Assembly (NCBI GenBank): GCA_964601125.1
Contig: CAZRKB010000006.1
Span: 1 to 39,335, forward strand
Direction: 5' to 3'
Origin: DATDVC01 sp964601125
Lineage (GTDB): Bacteria > Patescibacteriota > Minisyncoccia > Phycocordibacterales > WO2-35-19
DNA length: 39,335 bases
This document shows positions 15,020-22,792 of the stretch, in pieces. Position numbers and translations under genes: made by a program. Position 1 is the stretch's first letter; every line of letters begins with the position of its first letter. The notes under the pieces are model-generated. The model saw only the letters and a list, made by a program, of their open reading frames with translations. It was not told where the DNA came from and searched no databases.

Positions 15020-15048
15020 ATTATCTCGCTAAAAAAAATTTAAGTAAA
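15020..15048 (-). promoter_or_regulatory. Putative promoter of the 15-aa peptide gene
   Basis: TTTACT (15043-15048), 17 nt, GATAAT (15020-15025) on the minus strand; a start near 15013 would give a structured leader of about 100 nt. A perfect DnaA-box match (TGTGGATAA, 15067-15075) lies just upstream. Confidence 0.4.
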
Positions 15049-15066
15049 TGATTTTTGAAATAAAAA

Positions 15067-15075
15067 TGTGGATAA
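15067..15075 (-). promoter_or_regulatory. DnaA-box-like nonamer
   Basis: TTATCCACA on the minus strand, the exact consensus DnaA box, in a very A/T-rich stretch. A variant (TTTTCCACA) occurs at 15469-15477. Two boxes are too few to call an origin. Confidence 0.3.
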
Positions 15076-15100
15076 CTAAAAAAATTTTGAGATTCACTAT

Positions 15101-15174
15101 AAAAAATAAAGTGCAAAATTTTTGGTAAGCGAGACTCGCTCTGCAGCTTTCAAAAATTTTGCATTTTATTTTTT
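15101..15174. repeat. 23-bp inverted repeat with internal hairpin
   Basis: Arms 15101-15123 and 15152-15174 pair with one mismatch. The 28-base loop contains AGCGAGACTCGCT, itself a hairpin. Part of the 779-bp gene-poor stretch between secA and the ligase gene. Confidence 0.7.
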
Positions 15175-15184
15175 ATTTTTTCGA

Positions 15185-15218
15185 AAAAATTCTTCAGAAA
15201 ATTTTCTGAAGAATTTTT
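15185..15218. repeat. Perfect 34-bp palindrome
   Basis: AAAAATTCTTCAGAAAA followed directly by its exact reverse complement, with no loop bases. A- and T-runs at the ends would allow termination in either direction. Confidence 0.8.
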
Positions 15219-15225
15219 ATTTTTT

Positions 15226-15307
15226 ATGTCCCTTCGTGGGTGATGGAGGCTATCTCCAAAAAAACAAATGTCTATGTGAGCGCGAACCATCACCCGCGAA
15301 GGGACAT
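15226..15307. ncRNA. Large hairpin, candidate structured RNA
   Basis: Arms of 21 nt (15226-15246 and 15287-15307) enclose a 40-nt loop. On the plus strand every position pairs, counting one G-U; on the minus strand that position is an A-C mismatch, which favours plus-strand RNA. On the minus strand, however, a TTGTTT-N17-TATACT promoter-like pair lies just upstream. The loop holds a short hairpin (GGAG/CTCC) and AACAAATGTCT, which is complementary to the minus-strand RNA candidate's neighbourhood with a 3-nt bulge. The real RNA and strand are undecided. Confidence 0.4.
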
Positions 15308-15356
15308 ATTTTTAGTATAAATAAAACACGACCATAAAACAAGGAGATTTTGTATG

Positions 15357-15427
15357 TACGAAAAGCCCCGTAAAACGGGGCTTTTCGCAGACATTCATTT
15401 GTTGTTAGAGAGAACCCTAACACTCAC
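15357..15427 (-). ncRNA. Candidate small RNA with own promoter and terminator
   Basis: Promoter at 15434-15462 predicts a start near 15427. The transcript of about 70 nt would contain a 5-bp hairpin GTTAG/CTAAC, a single-stranded AACAAATGAATGTCT, and a perfect 13-bp terminator stem (15359-15387, CGAAAAGCCCCGT / ACGGGGCTTTTCG) with its U-run built into the stem. It lies directly downstream of the O-antigen-ligase gene; the hairpin could instead simply end that gene's mRNA. No match to tmRNA, SRP RNA, RNase P RNA or 6S RNA was recognised. Confidence 0.45.
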
Positions 15428-15433
15428 CTACAG

Positions 15434-15462
15434 AGTATAGCACAGTTTATCTTTTTATGCAA
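15434..15462 (-). promoter_or_regulatory. Promoter of the candidate small RNA
   Basis: TTGCAT (15457-15462), 17 nt, TATACT (15434-15439) preceded by TGC (extended -10), on the minus strand. It starts 16 nt after the ligase stop codon. Confidence 0.5.
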
Positions 15463-15477
15463 ATGAGCTGTGGAAAA

Positions 15478-17673
15478 CTAGGGGTTTCTACCGGCTTTTA
15501 TTTCAGCTATATAGTACTCCCCTGTTTCCTTAAAAGAAGGGCTGATAGCTATGGCTTCCTCAAGAGCATTTATGGCGTTTTGCCTCGATCCAATATTTAG
15601 ATACGCAGCCGCAAGAGTTATTCGGTGTTGTATATTGTAAGAATCCAAAGCAATCCTTTTTTTCGCTATTTCTATCACCTTTTGATAGTCACCGATCGAT
15701 ACGAGGACACTCATGTATCTATCGTCAAAAATTATTTTGGATTCGTCAATTTCAGAAAATAATTTATTGCCAAGAGCCGAATCGCCAGTCGCTGTCGCAA
15801 CAAAACCGTAAATGAGTTTTGCTTCTTCAAAAGATGGCTCTAGTTCATAGGCAGTTTTTGCAGCATCAAGAGACTTTTCTGGTTTATTGTCTAGCAAATA
15901 ATTGTTTGCTAGTTCAAAATAGATTGATTGCTTATTTGGAGAAAACTTTTTAGCTTCTTCCAGCTGTTCTATCGCTCTACCATACCAACCAAACCGAGAA
16001 AGGAAGAGCGAATAGAAGAGTCGGTACCTTACATCTTCGGGCACTTTTTTAATCTGTTTTTGAAAAGCTTCATCAACAACGCTAAACAACTCTTTCTTTG
16101 TCTCTTCGGGTGCATTTGGATTTCCAGCGAGAGCAATCACTGTCTGCGAAACATGCTCAAGACCTTCTGCGAAAGCAACGTTGTATTTGGACAGAGGTTT
16201 TGAGTACTGCTCTATCGTGCCAACTTGCCCCTGGTTACCGAGACGCAACACTTCTAAAAGTTCTGCGTTCCTTCTCCATGGAGAAAATATAAAGACGTAA
16301 GATACTACGCATAGCAAAATAAGGACTGATGACTCGAAAATTGGATGCCATTTTTCTTTTTGGAATAGAGCGCTGAATTTACCAGACACTTTTTCCCACA
16401 CCGACACTTTTGCTTCTTTTGTGTGCGCATGCACATAAGCAAGAACTGTGAAAAACAAAATGTAGCTTGAAATCTGATCAAAAACGAAAAAGTTGTTGAA
16501 TGAATATGCCGAAACTGTTCCCAAAAGCACCGCCTTATCTTCATTTCTTAGGAAATCTTCCTCGGCCTTAAATAAGTAGTAATAAAGAGCGCCCAATACT
16601 GAAAGATACGAAAGGAAACCTAAGAGACCCCCAGCCACCAACCAATCAAGAAAAGTGTTGTGCGCCCGATCAAACCAAGGTTCTTGAGTATACATCCTAG
16701 GATCATAATATTTGTTGAAAACAAAATTGAAACCCTCCTGCCCCCAACCAAGTATAGGCTTTTCAACAAAACCTTTGATCGCCATGGGCCACACATAGTA
16801 TCTTCCCTGATTTTTAAATTCACCAGGACTAAGCTGTGCAAACCTGCTTAATACCGGACTACTTTGCACAAAAGAAGTATTTTTTACTAAAACAAACAAG
16901 CCAATTAATGCAACTACTGCGATAGTGCCACCTAAAGCAATTTTTCTTATCTTGGCACCTTTTTCTGATTTGAATACAAGAAAAATAAATGTTATGAGCG
17001 CACCACCAACGAGACCTAGGATGGCTCCCCTAGTCGCTGTGTAGTAAAGGATAATTAGATTAAGAAAAATTGAAATCGATAACAAAATTTTCTGCCAAGC
17101 TTGTTTTGATCTAAAGAACAGAAGGGCCGCAAAGCAAATATGGAACACCATATAAATACCGAGGTACGCGGCATTACCCAAAGTACCATCCACCCTGACA
17201 CCTCCTTGATTTATCGGTATTTTGCCTGCAATTTGAAAGATAGAGTAGATAGACATTATAAAAGAGGCACCGACTGTAGTAGCAAGAAGTTTGTTCCAAA
17301 TTTCTTGCCCTTTGAGCATTGACCCGGCCACGACAAAATAAGCAACCAGGTGAGCAATGGCAACAAAGCCCTCCATCCTCTCATAATTGCTCCAGAATGC
17401 TTTAAAAGGATTTACAGCGAAAATATCGGCAAGACCGATCGAAAAAAGAAATACCATGACCGCACCCAATATCCATGAAAATTTGGGTCTATAAGAGGCG
17501 TCACGCACACATAGAACAAGGTAGGAAGCAAACGCAATTTGAACCAAAATCCTAAACACAAAGGCTTTACCGGTAATAAATGGAAAAAAGAGTGAACTAG
17601 AAACCACAAACGGAACAAAGGGAACCATAAAAATGCCAATGTAAGCCAAATATTTCAATGATTGATTTCTCAT
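15478..17673 (-). CDS. O-antigen ligase-family membrane protein with C-terminal TPRs
   Basis: Wzy/WaaL/PglL superfamily. About a dozen hydrophobic spans fill residues 10-460. The large external loop carries GRYYVWPMAIKGFVEKPILGWG and FDRAHNTFLDWLVAGGLLG, the conserved Arg, Gly and His pattern of O-antigen ligases and polymerases. Residues from about 545 form TPR-like helical pairs (RAIEQLEEAKKFSPNKQSIY; KSLDAAKTAYELEPSFEEA; NAINALEEAIAISPSFKE). Likely role: transfer or polymerisation of lipid-linked glycans outside the membrane, with the Wzx flippase encoded divergently. Ligase versus polymerase versus protein O-glycosylation cannot be decided. I chose the ATG at 17673; the longer frame needs TTG. 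GTGACA-N17-TATATT places the transcript start close to the ATG. Confidence 0.88.
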   Translation of the reverse strand: MRNQSLKYLAYIGIFMVPFVPFVVSSSLFFPFITGKAFVFRILVQIAFASYLVLCVRDASYRPKFSWILGAVMVFLFSIGLADIFAVNPFKAFWSNYERMEGFVAIAHLVAYFVVAGSMLKGQEIWNKLLATTVGASFIMSIYSIFQIAGKIPINQGGVRVDGTLGNAAYLGIYMVFHICFAALLFFRSKQAWQKILLSISIFLNLIILYYTATRGAILGLVGGALITFIFLVFKSEKGAKIRKIALGGTIAVVALIGLFVLVKNTSFVQSSPVLSRFAQLSPGEFKNQGRYYVWPMAIKGFVEKPILGWGQEGFNFVFNKYYDPRMYTQEPWFDRAHNTFLDWLVAGGLLGFLSYLSVLGALYYYLFKAEEDFLRNEDKAVLLGTVSAYSFNNFFVFDQISSYILFFTVLAYVHAHTKEAKVSVWEKVSGKFSALFQKEKWHPIFESSVLILLCVVSYVFIFSPWRRNAELLEVLRLGNQGQVGTIEQYSKPLSKYNVAFAEGLEHVSQTVIALAGNPNAPEETKKELFSVVDEAFQKQIKKVPEDVRYRLFYSLFLSRFGWYGRAIEQLEEAKKFSPNKQSIYFELANNYLLDNKPEKSLDAAKTAYELEPSFEEAKLIYGFVATATGDSALGNKLFSEIDESKIIFDDRYMSVLVSIGDYQKVIEIAKKRIALDSYNIQHRITLAAAYLNIGSRQNAINALEEAIAISPSFKETGEYYIAEIKAGRNP

Positions 17674-17682
17674 AGTCAAATT

Positions 17683-17711
17683 AATATAACATTTTAAAAT
17701 GCCATTGTCAC
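17683..17711 (-). promoter_or_regulatory. Promoter of the O-antigen ligase gene
   Basis: Minus strand GTGACA (17706-17711), 17 nt, TATATT (17683-17688), 9 nt before the ATG, leaving a leader of 0-3 nt. Confidence 0.5.
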
Positions 17712-17724
17712 AACCAAATTGTGC

Positions 17725-17730
17725 TAGTAT
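17725..17730 (+). promoter_or_regulatory. Extended -10 for leaderless GT4 transcript
   Basis: TGCTAGTAT on the plus strand, 6 nt before the ATG at 17737. Its -35 region coincides with that of the divergent ligase promoter, so the two probably compete. Confidence 0.35.
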
Positions 17731-17736
17731 TTAACA

Positions 17737-18801
17737 ATGCTTATAGATTATTTCAACATAAACCATAAAATACCGAATAGAGATCTTATTTATATAAAAA
17801 ATTTCCAAAAAATGGGGCATACGGTGAGGTATTTTCAAGATGAATCAACTGGCTTGAATAAATTTTTAAAAATTTTTAATAAAAAAAGGCATGAAAATAA
17901 ACCGCCAGACATACTTTGGGTTGGATACACTGCTTATATTTTAGTTCCATTTATAAAAATATTTTTTAGCGGATACTTGGTATTCAATGCATCAAATTCA
18001 ATCTACGACGGAATGATAATATCAAGAAAGGTGGGTTCTCAATTTTCTTTTGTATCGATTAAATACTGGTTTATAGATTTTTTGTCTTTTCTTTTTGCAG
18101 ATTTAATCTTGGTAGAGACAGACAGACAAAAAGAATACATTTCAAAAAAGTTTTTTGTTAATAAGAATAAAATAATTAGAGCATGGACCGGAGCGGATGA
18201 TGAATTCTTTTTCAAAGACGATTCGATCAAGAAAGACGATGATTTTACGGTTGTTTTTAGGGGAGGATTTCTGCCAGAGTCTGGAGTAGACTGTGCTGCA
18301 CAAGCTGCTACTTTTCTTAAAGAAGAAAACGTGCGATTTAGAATAATAGGTTGGGGTATATTGGAAGAAAAAGTTAAAAAAATCATTTCAGAAAATAACC
18401 TAACAAATGTTGAGCTCATTATAGGGCGAGATTTCACGGAAGAAGAGCTACGAAACATGATGCAATCATGCCACTTAGCCCTAGGACAACTATCAAACCA
18501 TCCTAAACTACTAAGGACAATCCCCTACAAAGCATTTGAGAGTTTGGCTATGGGCATGCCGTACCTTACAGCCCGCAAAGAAGGAATTCTCGAACTTTTA
18601 GAGGAAGGTAAAAATTGTTTATGTTTTAGCCCTGGTGACCCGAGTGACTTAGCGCAAAAAATCCTTTGGGCCAAAAGTAACATGGTAAAAGTAGGAGAAA
18701 TCGCCAAATTCGGTTATGATTTATACAATTCAAGGTTAAAATCTGAAATATTGGCAAAAGATATAATTTCAGAAATATCTAATAGATTAAAACATGGATA
18801 A
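17737..18801 (+). CDS. Glycosyltransferase, GT4-like
   Basis: GT-B type enzyme, 354 aa. The C-lobe shows VVFRGGFLPESGVDCAAQAA (the donor-domain entry strand), a helix-strand series with FRIIGWGILEEKVKK, and YKAFESLAMGMPYLTARKEGI, where the first Glu of the usual E-x7-E pair is replaced. The N-lobe is lysine-rich and A/T-rich. Soluble or peripheral; acts on lipid-linked sugars at the inner face. Its end overlaps the Wzx start by 8 nt, so the two are coupled. No Shine-Dalgarno; likely leaderless. Confidence 0.85.
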   Translation: MLIDYFNINHKIPNRDLIYIKNFQKMGHTVRYFQDESTGLNKFLKIFNKKRHENKPPDILWVGYTAYILVPFIKIFFSGYLVFNASNSIYDGMIISRKVGSQFSFVSIKYWFIDFLSFLFADLILVETDRQKEYISKKFFVNKNKIIRAWTGADDEFFFKDDSIKKDDDFTVVFRGGFLPESGVDCAAQAATFLKEENVRFRIIGWGILEEKVKKIISENNLTNVELIIGRDFTEEELRNMMQSCHLALGQLSNHPKLLRTIPYKAFESLAMGMPYLTARKEGILELLEEGKNCLCFSPGDPSDLAQKILWAKSNMVKVGEIAKFGYDLYNSRLKSEILAKDIISEISNRLKHG

Positions 18802-20047
18802 TGCAAAGGAAACCTTTCTTGATCTTTTTTTAAGAAAAATATCAAAAATTTTTGGCGTAAACCCTCTTCCCACCATTAAAAATTTTGGCTGGCTTTCAAG
18901 CTCTCAGCTAATAACACTTACGAGTTCTTTCCTTCTCTCTGTTGCCTTTGCTAATCTACTATTACCTGAAACTTACGGAATTTACAGATACCTCATATCA
19001 CTTGCGAACATTATCGCAATAAGTTCTCTCAGTGGCATAAATGTTTCGCTCGCTACCTCTATAGCCAAAAATAAAGACGGTGATTTTGGTAACTCCTTGA
19101 AAGCAAAGCTACTCACTGGTCTCTTGGGGACACTTGGTGGCTTGGTTTTTGCATCATATTACATTTGGAAGCAAAACAGCATCCTCGGATACGCCCTAGT
19201 AATCGTCTCTCTGCTCGCACCAATAACCGACTCCCTACTTATATACAACTCAATACTCCAAGGGAAAAAAGATTTCAAAAGAATATCCTATTATTCGGGA
19301 TTTTCTCAAATAATTTTTGCGATAAGCATATTTTTTTCAATATATTTCAGCGAGAATATATATATAATCATTGTCACTTATTTTAGCTCTCTCATTTTAG
19401 GAAGATTTGTAGCATTCAAACTCACTACCTCAAAATTTATCTTAAATAAAGAGAGAGACCCAGGTACGATAAATAGAGGTTTTCACCTGAGCTTCAACTC
19501 TATTATTACCACAGTAGTAGCGAACATAGACAAATTAATTATTTTTACATACCTAGGAACAATCGAGCTTGCCATTTACAGTATAGCCACCATACCAGTT
19601 GATCATATAAGAGGAGTTTTTAAAAATCTTTCAACCATCGTGCTCCCCAACTATGCCACACAAGAAGTGTCTAGTATAAAAAATGGCATATTTAAAAAAA
19701 TACTCATCCTTTCTCTTCTGTGTTTATTAATAATGGGTCTTTATATTATACTAGCCCCCTTAATATTCCCTATTATATTCCCTAGATACAGTGAATCGAT
19801 ACCCTTAACCATCATTAGCGCATTTTCAATACTAGCCATACCTGCACTCCTCCCAAGTACCATGCTTCAAGCAAAGGCAGAAAATTCACTTTATTATAGA
19901 TATAATGTAGTATCGTCTTTGACCCAGATTATCCTGCTTTTCATCGGGGCATATTACTTCAAACTTATAGGGGTAGTGGTAGCGAGGACACTAGGTCAGT
20001 TATGGCTATTTGCGATATCTTTTTATTATTCAAGAAAAATTAATTGA
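18794..20047 (+). CDS. Wzx-type polysaccharide flippase
   Basis: Polytopic protein of the MATE/MOP superfamily, polysaccharide-biosynthesis branch, 417 aa with about 12 hydrophobic spans. The N-terminal NFGWLSSSQLITLTSSFLLS and LLPETYGIYRYLISLANI are typical, as is the central block ANIDKLIIFTYLGTIELAIYS. It should flip lipid-linked oligosaccharide units across the membrane for the ligase/polymerase encoded divergently. Slightly shorter than the usual 450-480. Initiation is by overlap with the preceding glycosyltransferase. It converges on the 20050 gene with 2 nt between stop codons. Confidence 0.9.
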   Translation: MDNAKETFLDLFLRKISKIFGVNPLPTIKNFGWLSSSQLITLTSSFLLSVAFANLLLPETYGIYRYLISLANIIAISSLSGINVSLATSIAKNKDGDFGNSLKAKLLTGLLGTLGGLVFASYYIWKQNSILGYALVIVSLLAPITDSLLIYNSILQGKKDFKRISYYSGFSQIIFAISIFFSIYFSENIYIIIVTYFSSLILGRFVAFKLTTSKFILNKERDPGTINRGFHLSFNSIITTVVANIDKLIIFTYLGTIELAIYSIATIPVDHIRGVFKNLSTIVLPNYATQEVSSIKNGIFKKILILSLLCLLIMGLYIILAPLIFPIIFPRYSESIPLTIISAFSILAIPALLPSTMLQAKAENSLYYRYNVVSSLTQIILLFIGAYYFKLIGVVVARTLGQLWLFAISFYYSRKIN

Positions 20048-20049
20048 CC

Positions 20050-21393
20050 TCATAATATTTTACTTATTATCTTTTCTTTGAAGCTATCGTAATTTATCAA
20101 AAGGTCCAAAGATGCATTAAAAAGAACGACGCAAAAAGAAATGGCTAACGTTTTATATTCCATACTATTTTCCTTAATTTCAAAAATAAAATAAGCTGCA
20201 AACAAAGAAAGAAACGGGTAAATCTGAAATCGATACCTAGTTTCAACAACAGTTATAAAAATTATTAGTGGCGTAGCTACAGTAAAATATGCCAAATACC
20301 TAATTTTAGGATTTTTATCTTGTTTTTTTAGGAAACTTAAAAAACCTCCGATTCCGAGCGTAATAGTGAAAAATGAAAAAATTGCAGAACTGATAACAAA
20401 TAAAGCCTGCTCAACACCAGAGTTATAAAACCAAAAACCCATGGGCCTTAACGTGCTGAAATACTTGTTTACCCTCATCAAAGTTAGTTTTATGAATTCT
20501 TGAGGATAATTCACAACAAAATTCTTAAACTGATACACAGACTCGTCGTACGACTCAATTACATTATGACTATTAAAATATTCAGTAAGTTGAGGCCCTG
20601 GATCCTGTTCGCCGCTCGCACCAATATGGTTGCCTATCCAAAAATTATATGCACCTCCAGCCCCAAAAGGCATGGCCTTTCCGTATAAGTAATAATTCCT
20701 TACAGTCCATGGAGTAAGAACTAACACCACAAGCATAATAAAAATAATAGATCTTAAAAACTGCTTTTTTTCAAAAAAATAAATTATTAAAACCGGCAAC
20801 AAAAAAGCCACCGGGGGACGAGTAAGAACGGCCAGACCAAAAGCAACAGAAAGAGCAACCAAAGTAATTAGTTGATTGTTCTTAAAGTAATAAAAGAATA
20901 AATAAATAGACAAGCATACAAGAAAAATATAAAGAGTCTCGGTCATTAACATAGCGGATATTTCTATTAGGTCTGGATATAAACCCAACATAGACGCTGC
21001 AACTAACCCTATTTTCTCTTTGTTGTCATTATTAAAAATTAATAAACATGTTAGATAAATCAATAAAGCAGAAATTGAGTGTAATATAGCCTGAATTACC
21101 CAAACAGCTGTGTAATTATGACCAAACACTTTATAAATACCGGCTAGAAAATACTCATACACTGGACCAGCTCTTACCAAAGAAGGTTCGTATTTCACTT
21201 CCGGATCCAAAATCTCCTTATAACCGTATCCATTTATTATGTTCTGTGCAATAACATCATAAGCCCTAGCATCTACCATTGGCTCTATCTTGTAATAAAA
21301 AGAATAAGAAATGCTTACAAAAAAAGTTAGTAGCAGTATGCTACATATTAATTTATTTTTAATGAAAAAATTTATAATCTTATTTTCTTGCAT
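20050..21393 (-). CDS. GT-C membrane glycosyltransferase (GT39/ArnT-like)
   Basis: About ten hydrophobic spans. The first periplasmic loop carries MVDARAYDVIAQN, with an acidic pair like the Asp-Glu/Asp metal-binding motif of GT-C enzymes that use polyprenyl-phosphate sugars. LTRPPVAFLLPVLI and NFWIGNHIGASGEQDPGPQ are typical of PMT/ArnT-like proteins. Predicted to move a sugar from an undecaprenyl-phosphate donor to a glycan or protein outside the membrane. I chose the ATG at 21393 (MQENK). The gene overlaps the methyltransferase stop by 14 nt, so the two are cotranscribed. The GT2 at 22050 could make its donor (inference). Confidence 0.82.
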   Translation of the reverse strand: MQENKIINFFIKNKLICSILLLTFFVSISYSFYYKIEPMVDARAYDVIAQNIINGYGYKEILDPEVKYEPSLVRAGPVYEYFLAGIYKVFGHNYTAVWVIQAILHSISALLIYLTCLLIFNNDNKEKIGLVAASMLGLYPDLIEISAMLMTETLYIFLVCLSIYLFFYYFKNNQLITLVALSVAFGLAVLTRPPVAFLLPVLIIYFFEKKQFLRSIIFIMLVVLVLTPWTVRNYYLYGKAMPFGAGGAYNFWIGNHIGASGEQDPGPQLTEYFNSHNVIESYDESVYQFKNFVVNYPQEFIKLTLMRVNKYFSTLRPMGFWFYNSGVEQALFVISSAIFSFFTITLGIGGFLSFLKKQDKNPKIRYLAYFTVATPLIIFITVVETRYRFQIYPFLSLFAAYFIFEIKENSMEYKTLAISFCVVLFNASLDLLINYDSFKEKIISKIL

Positions 21394-21961
21394 ACACAAA
21401 ATTATTCATAAAAAACTCAAAATATTCGTGCTTAACAAATGAGAAGCCTGCTTCATTGAACAATTTTGTTAAAATAGTCTTATTGAAATAATTTTTATGA
21501 TCTCTAATTTCCTCTTCATTGACCACTTTCAAATTAAAGGAGAGGAATTCTAGTACTGGTTTGGCATAAATCGAAGGCGTGGTTAACAGAAGTAAACCAC
21601 CGGGTTTCAGTACCCTAAACATTTCTGCCATACTTAGTTTAGGGTATTCTAAATGCTCTAAGTTTGCCAAGGAAACCACAACATCGAAATGTGCATGAGG
21701 AAAAGGTAATTCCTTATTTAAATCAGTTTCAACTAATTTTATTTTAGGCCCAAAGTCTTTTTTATTTACATAAGCATCTACCCCCACTCCGCTAGATATT
21801 TTATTTTTTATTTTCTGAAGTAAATTAGAATTATATCCTGCGCCCACATCCAACACTACTGAATTTTGAGGTATAAATTTTATTACTTTATTAAAACGGA
21901 GCCAACTTAAAAAACCCTCGAGAATTGGTTCCTTATCTTGAAAATGACTTTTGGTGATCAT
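21380..21961 (-). CDS. Class I SAM-dependent methyltransferase
   Basis: Motif I VVLDVGAGYNSNLLQKI (residues 35-51), acidic loop after motif II, motif IV FDVVVSLANLEHLEYP and post-motif RVLKPGGLLLLTTPS: a complete Rossmann methyltransferase of the Methyltransf_11 type. Cytoplasmic; substrate unknown, plausibly a sugar or lipid intermediate of the glycan pathway. I chose the ATG at 21961, since the longer frame runs over the divergent GT2 gene and gives a hydrophobic, family-unlike N-terminus. 193 aa. No Shine-Dalgarno. Confidence 0.88.
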   Translation of the reverse strand: MITKSHFQDKEPILEGFLSWLRFNKVIKFIPQNSVVLDVGAGYNSNLLQKIKNKISSGVGVDAYVNKKDFGPKIKLVETDLNKELPFPHAHFDVVVSLANLEHLEYPKLSMAEMFRVLKPGGLLLLTTPSIYAKPVLEFLSFNLKVVNEEEIRDHKNYFNKTILTKLFNEAGFSFVKHEYFEFFMNNFVYARK

Positions 21962-22049
21962 CTTATAAAAGTGTTTTACATAATAACACAATATTATATA
22001 CATAAAAATTTGAGTTTTTATAAAAAAACATGTACTCTTTTCATAAATT

Positions 22050-22751
22050 ATGAAAAGGATTTCAATATTAATACCGGCATTTAACGAAGAAAAAAGCTTG
22101 AATGCTATAGTAAGAAAAGTACTAGAAGCTCCTGTGTTAAATCTTGAAAAAGAGGTTGTTATTATTGATAACAACTCAAAAGACAACACGCTTAGAATAG
22201 CTGAGGATCTTGCATTGTCTCATCTCAACATAAGAGTTTTTTCAGAAAAGGCGAAAGGTAAGGGAGCCGCAGTAAAGAGAGGTATAAAGGAGGCTACGGG
22301 AGACATATTACTTATACAAGACGCGGACCTTGAATACGATCCTTCCGACTACGAGTCAGTAATAAAGCCAATAATTAAAGGAGATGCAAAAATAACAAAC
22401 GGTGTTAGAATAGATGATCGCCACAGAGAAGACTGGCAAATTTATTTTTTGGGATGGCTTGGCAATACAGCGATTACTTGGCTCACTAATATTTTATATT
22501 TACATAATGCAAAAGAGTACGAAGGATGCTACAAAGCGTTTACAAAAAAACTTGCAGACAGCGTAGAAATAAAGACTAACGATTTTGATTTCGACAATGA
22601 ATTCATTTGTAAACTTTTAAAAAGAGGAATTAAGCCAATAGATGTACCTATACACTACTACCCAAGAGACTACTCAGAAGGCAAAAAAATAAACTGGCGT
22701 CATGGATTTAAAATCCTCTGGACTATATTAAAAACTCGTTTTGTTGATTAA
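22050..22751 (+). CDS. Glycosyltransferase family 2 (polyprenyl-phosphate sugar synthase-like)
   Basis: GT-A enzyme: ISILIPAFNEEKSL at the N-terminus, VVIIDNNSKDNT, GKGAAVKRGIKEATGDILLIQDADLEYDP with the metal-binding DAD, and YEGCYKAFTK. No C-terminal membrane segments, so it resembles dolichol-phosphate-mannose/undecaprenyl-phosphate-glucose synthases of the soluble type. 233 aa, normal. It would make the lipid-phosphate sugar used by GT-C enzymes encoded nearby (inference). The gene stands between divergent (21961) and convergent (22774) genes; the hairpin 22758-22792 terminates it. Confidence 0.9.
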   Translation: MKRISILIPAFNEEKSLNAIVRKVLEAPVLNLEKEVVIIDNNSKDNTLRIAEDLALSHLNIRVFSEKAKGKGAAVKRGIKEATGDILLIQDADLEYDPSDYESVIKPIIKGDAKITNGVRIDDRHREDWQIYFLGWLGNTAITWLTNILYLHNAKEYEGCYKAFTKKLADSVEIKTNDFDFDNEFICKLLKRGIKPIDVPIHYYPRDYSEGKKINWRHGFKILWTILKTRFVD

Positions 22752-22757
22752 AACAAA

Positions 22758-22792
22758 AGACACTCGAACCCCCTTAGGAGGTGCGAGTGTCT
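22758..22792. terminator. Shared bidirectional terminator
   Basis: Stem AGACACTCG (22758-22766) / CGAGTGTCT (22784-22792) with a partly paired loop. It serves GT2 on the plus strand and the radical-SAM gene on the minus strand, where TTTTGTTTT follows. The right arm codes the last residues of the radical-SAM protein, and its stop codon sits in the loop. Confidence 0.8.

Noticed and set aside
15354..15440. 28-codon frame with AAGGAG before its ATG on the plus strand
   Set aside because: Its second to tenth codons are the perfect terminator stem at 15359-15387 and no promoter faces it clearly; more likely chance within a terminator.
14950..15480. Chromosomal replication origin
   Set aside because: Only one perfect and one variant DnaA box, and no dnaA/dnaN/rpmH neighbourhood; kept only as a speculative finding.
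21962..22189. N-terminal extension of the methyltransferase
   Set aside because: It lies over the divergent GT2 gene and has no family-like sequence; the ATG at 21961 gives a normal protein.
22758..22792. Riboswitch or tRNA-like structure
   Set aside because: A simple hairpin between convergent stops; no conserved aptamer or tRNA landmarks. No tRNA or rRNA genes were recognised anywhere in the window.
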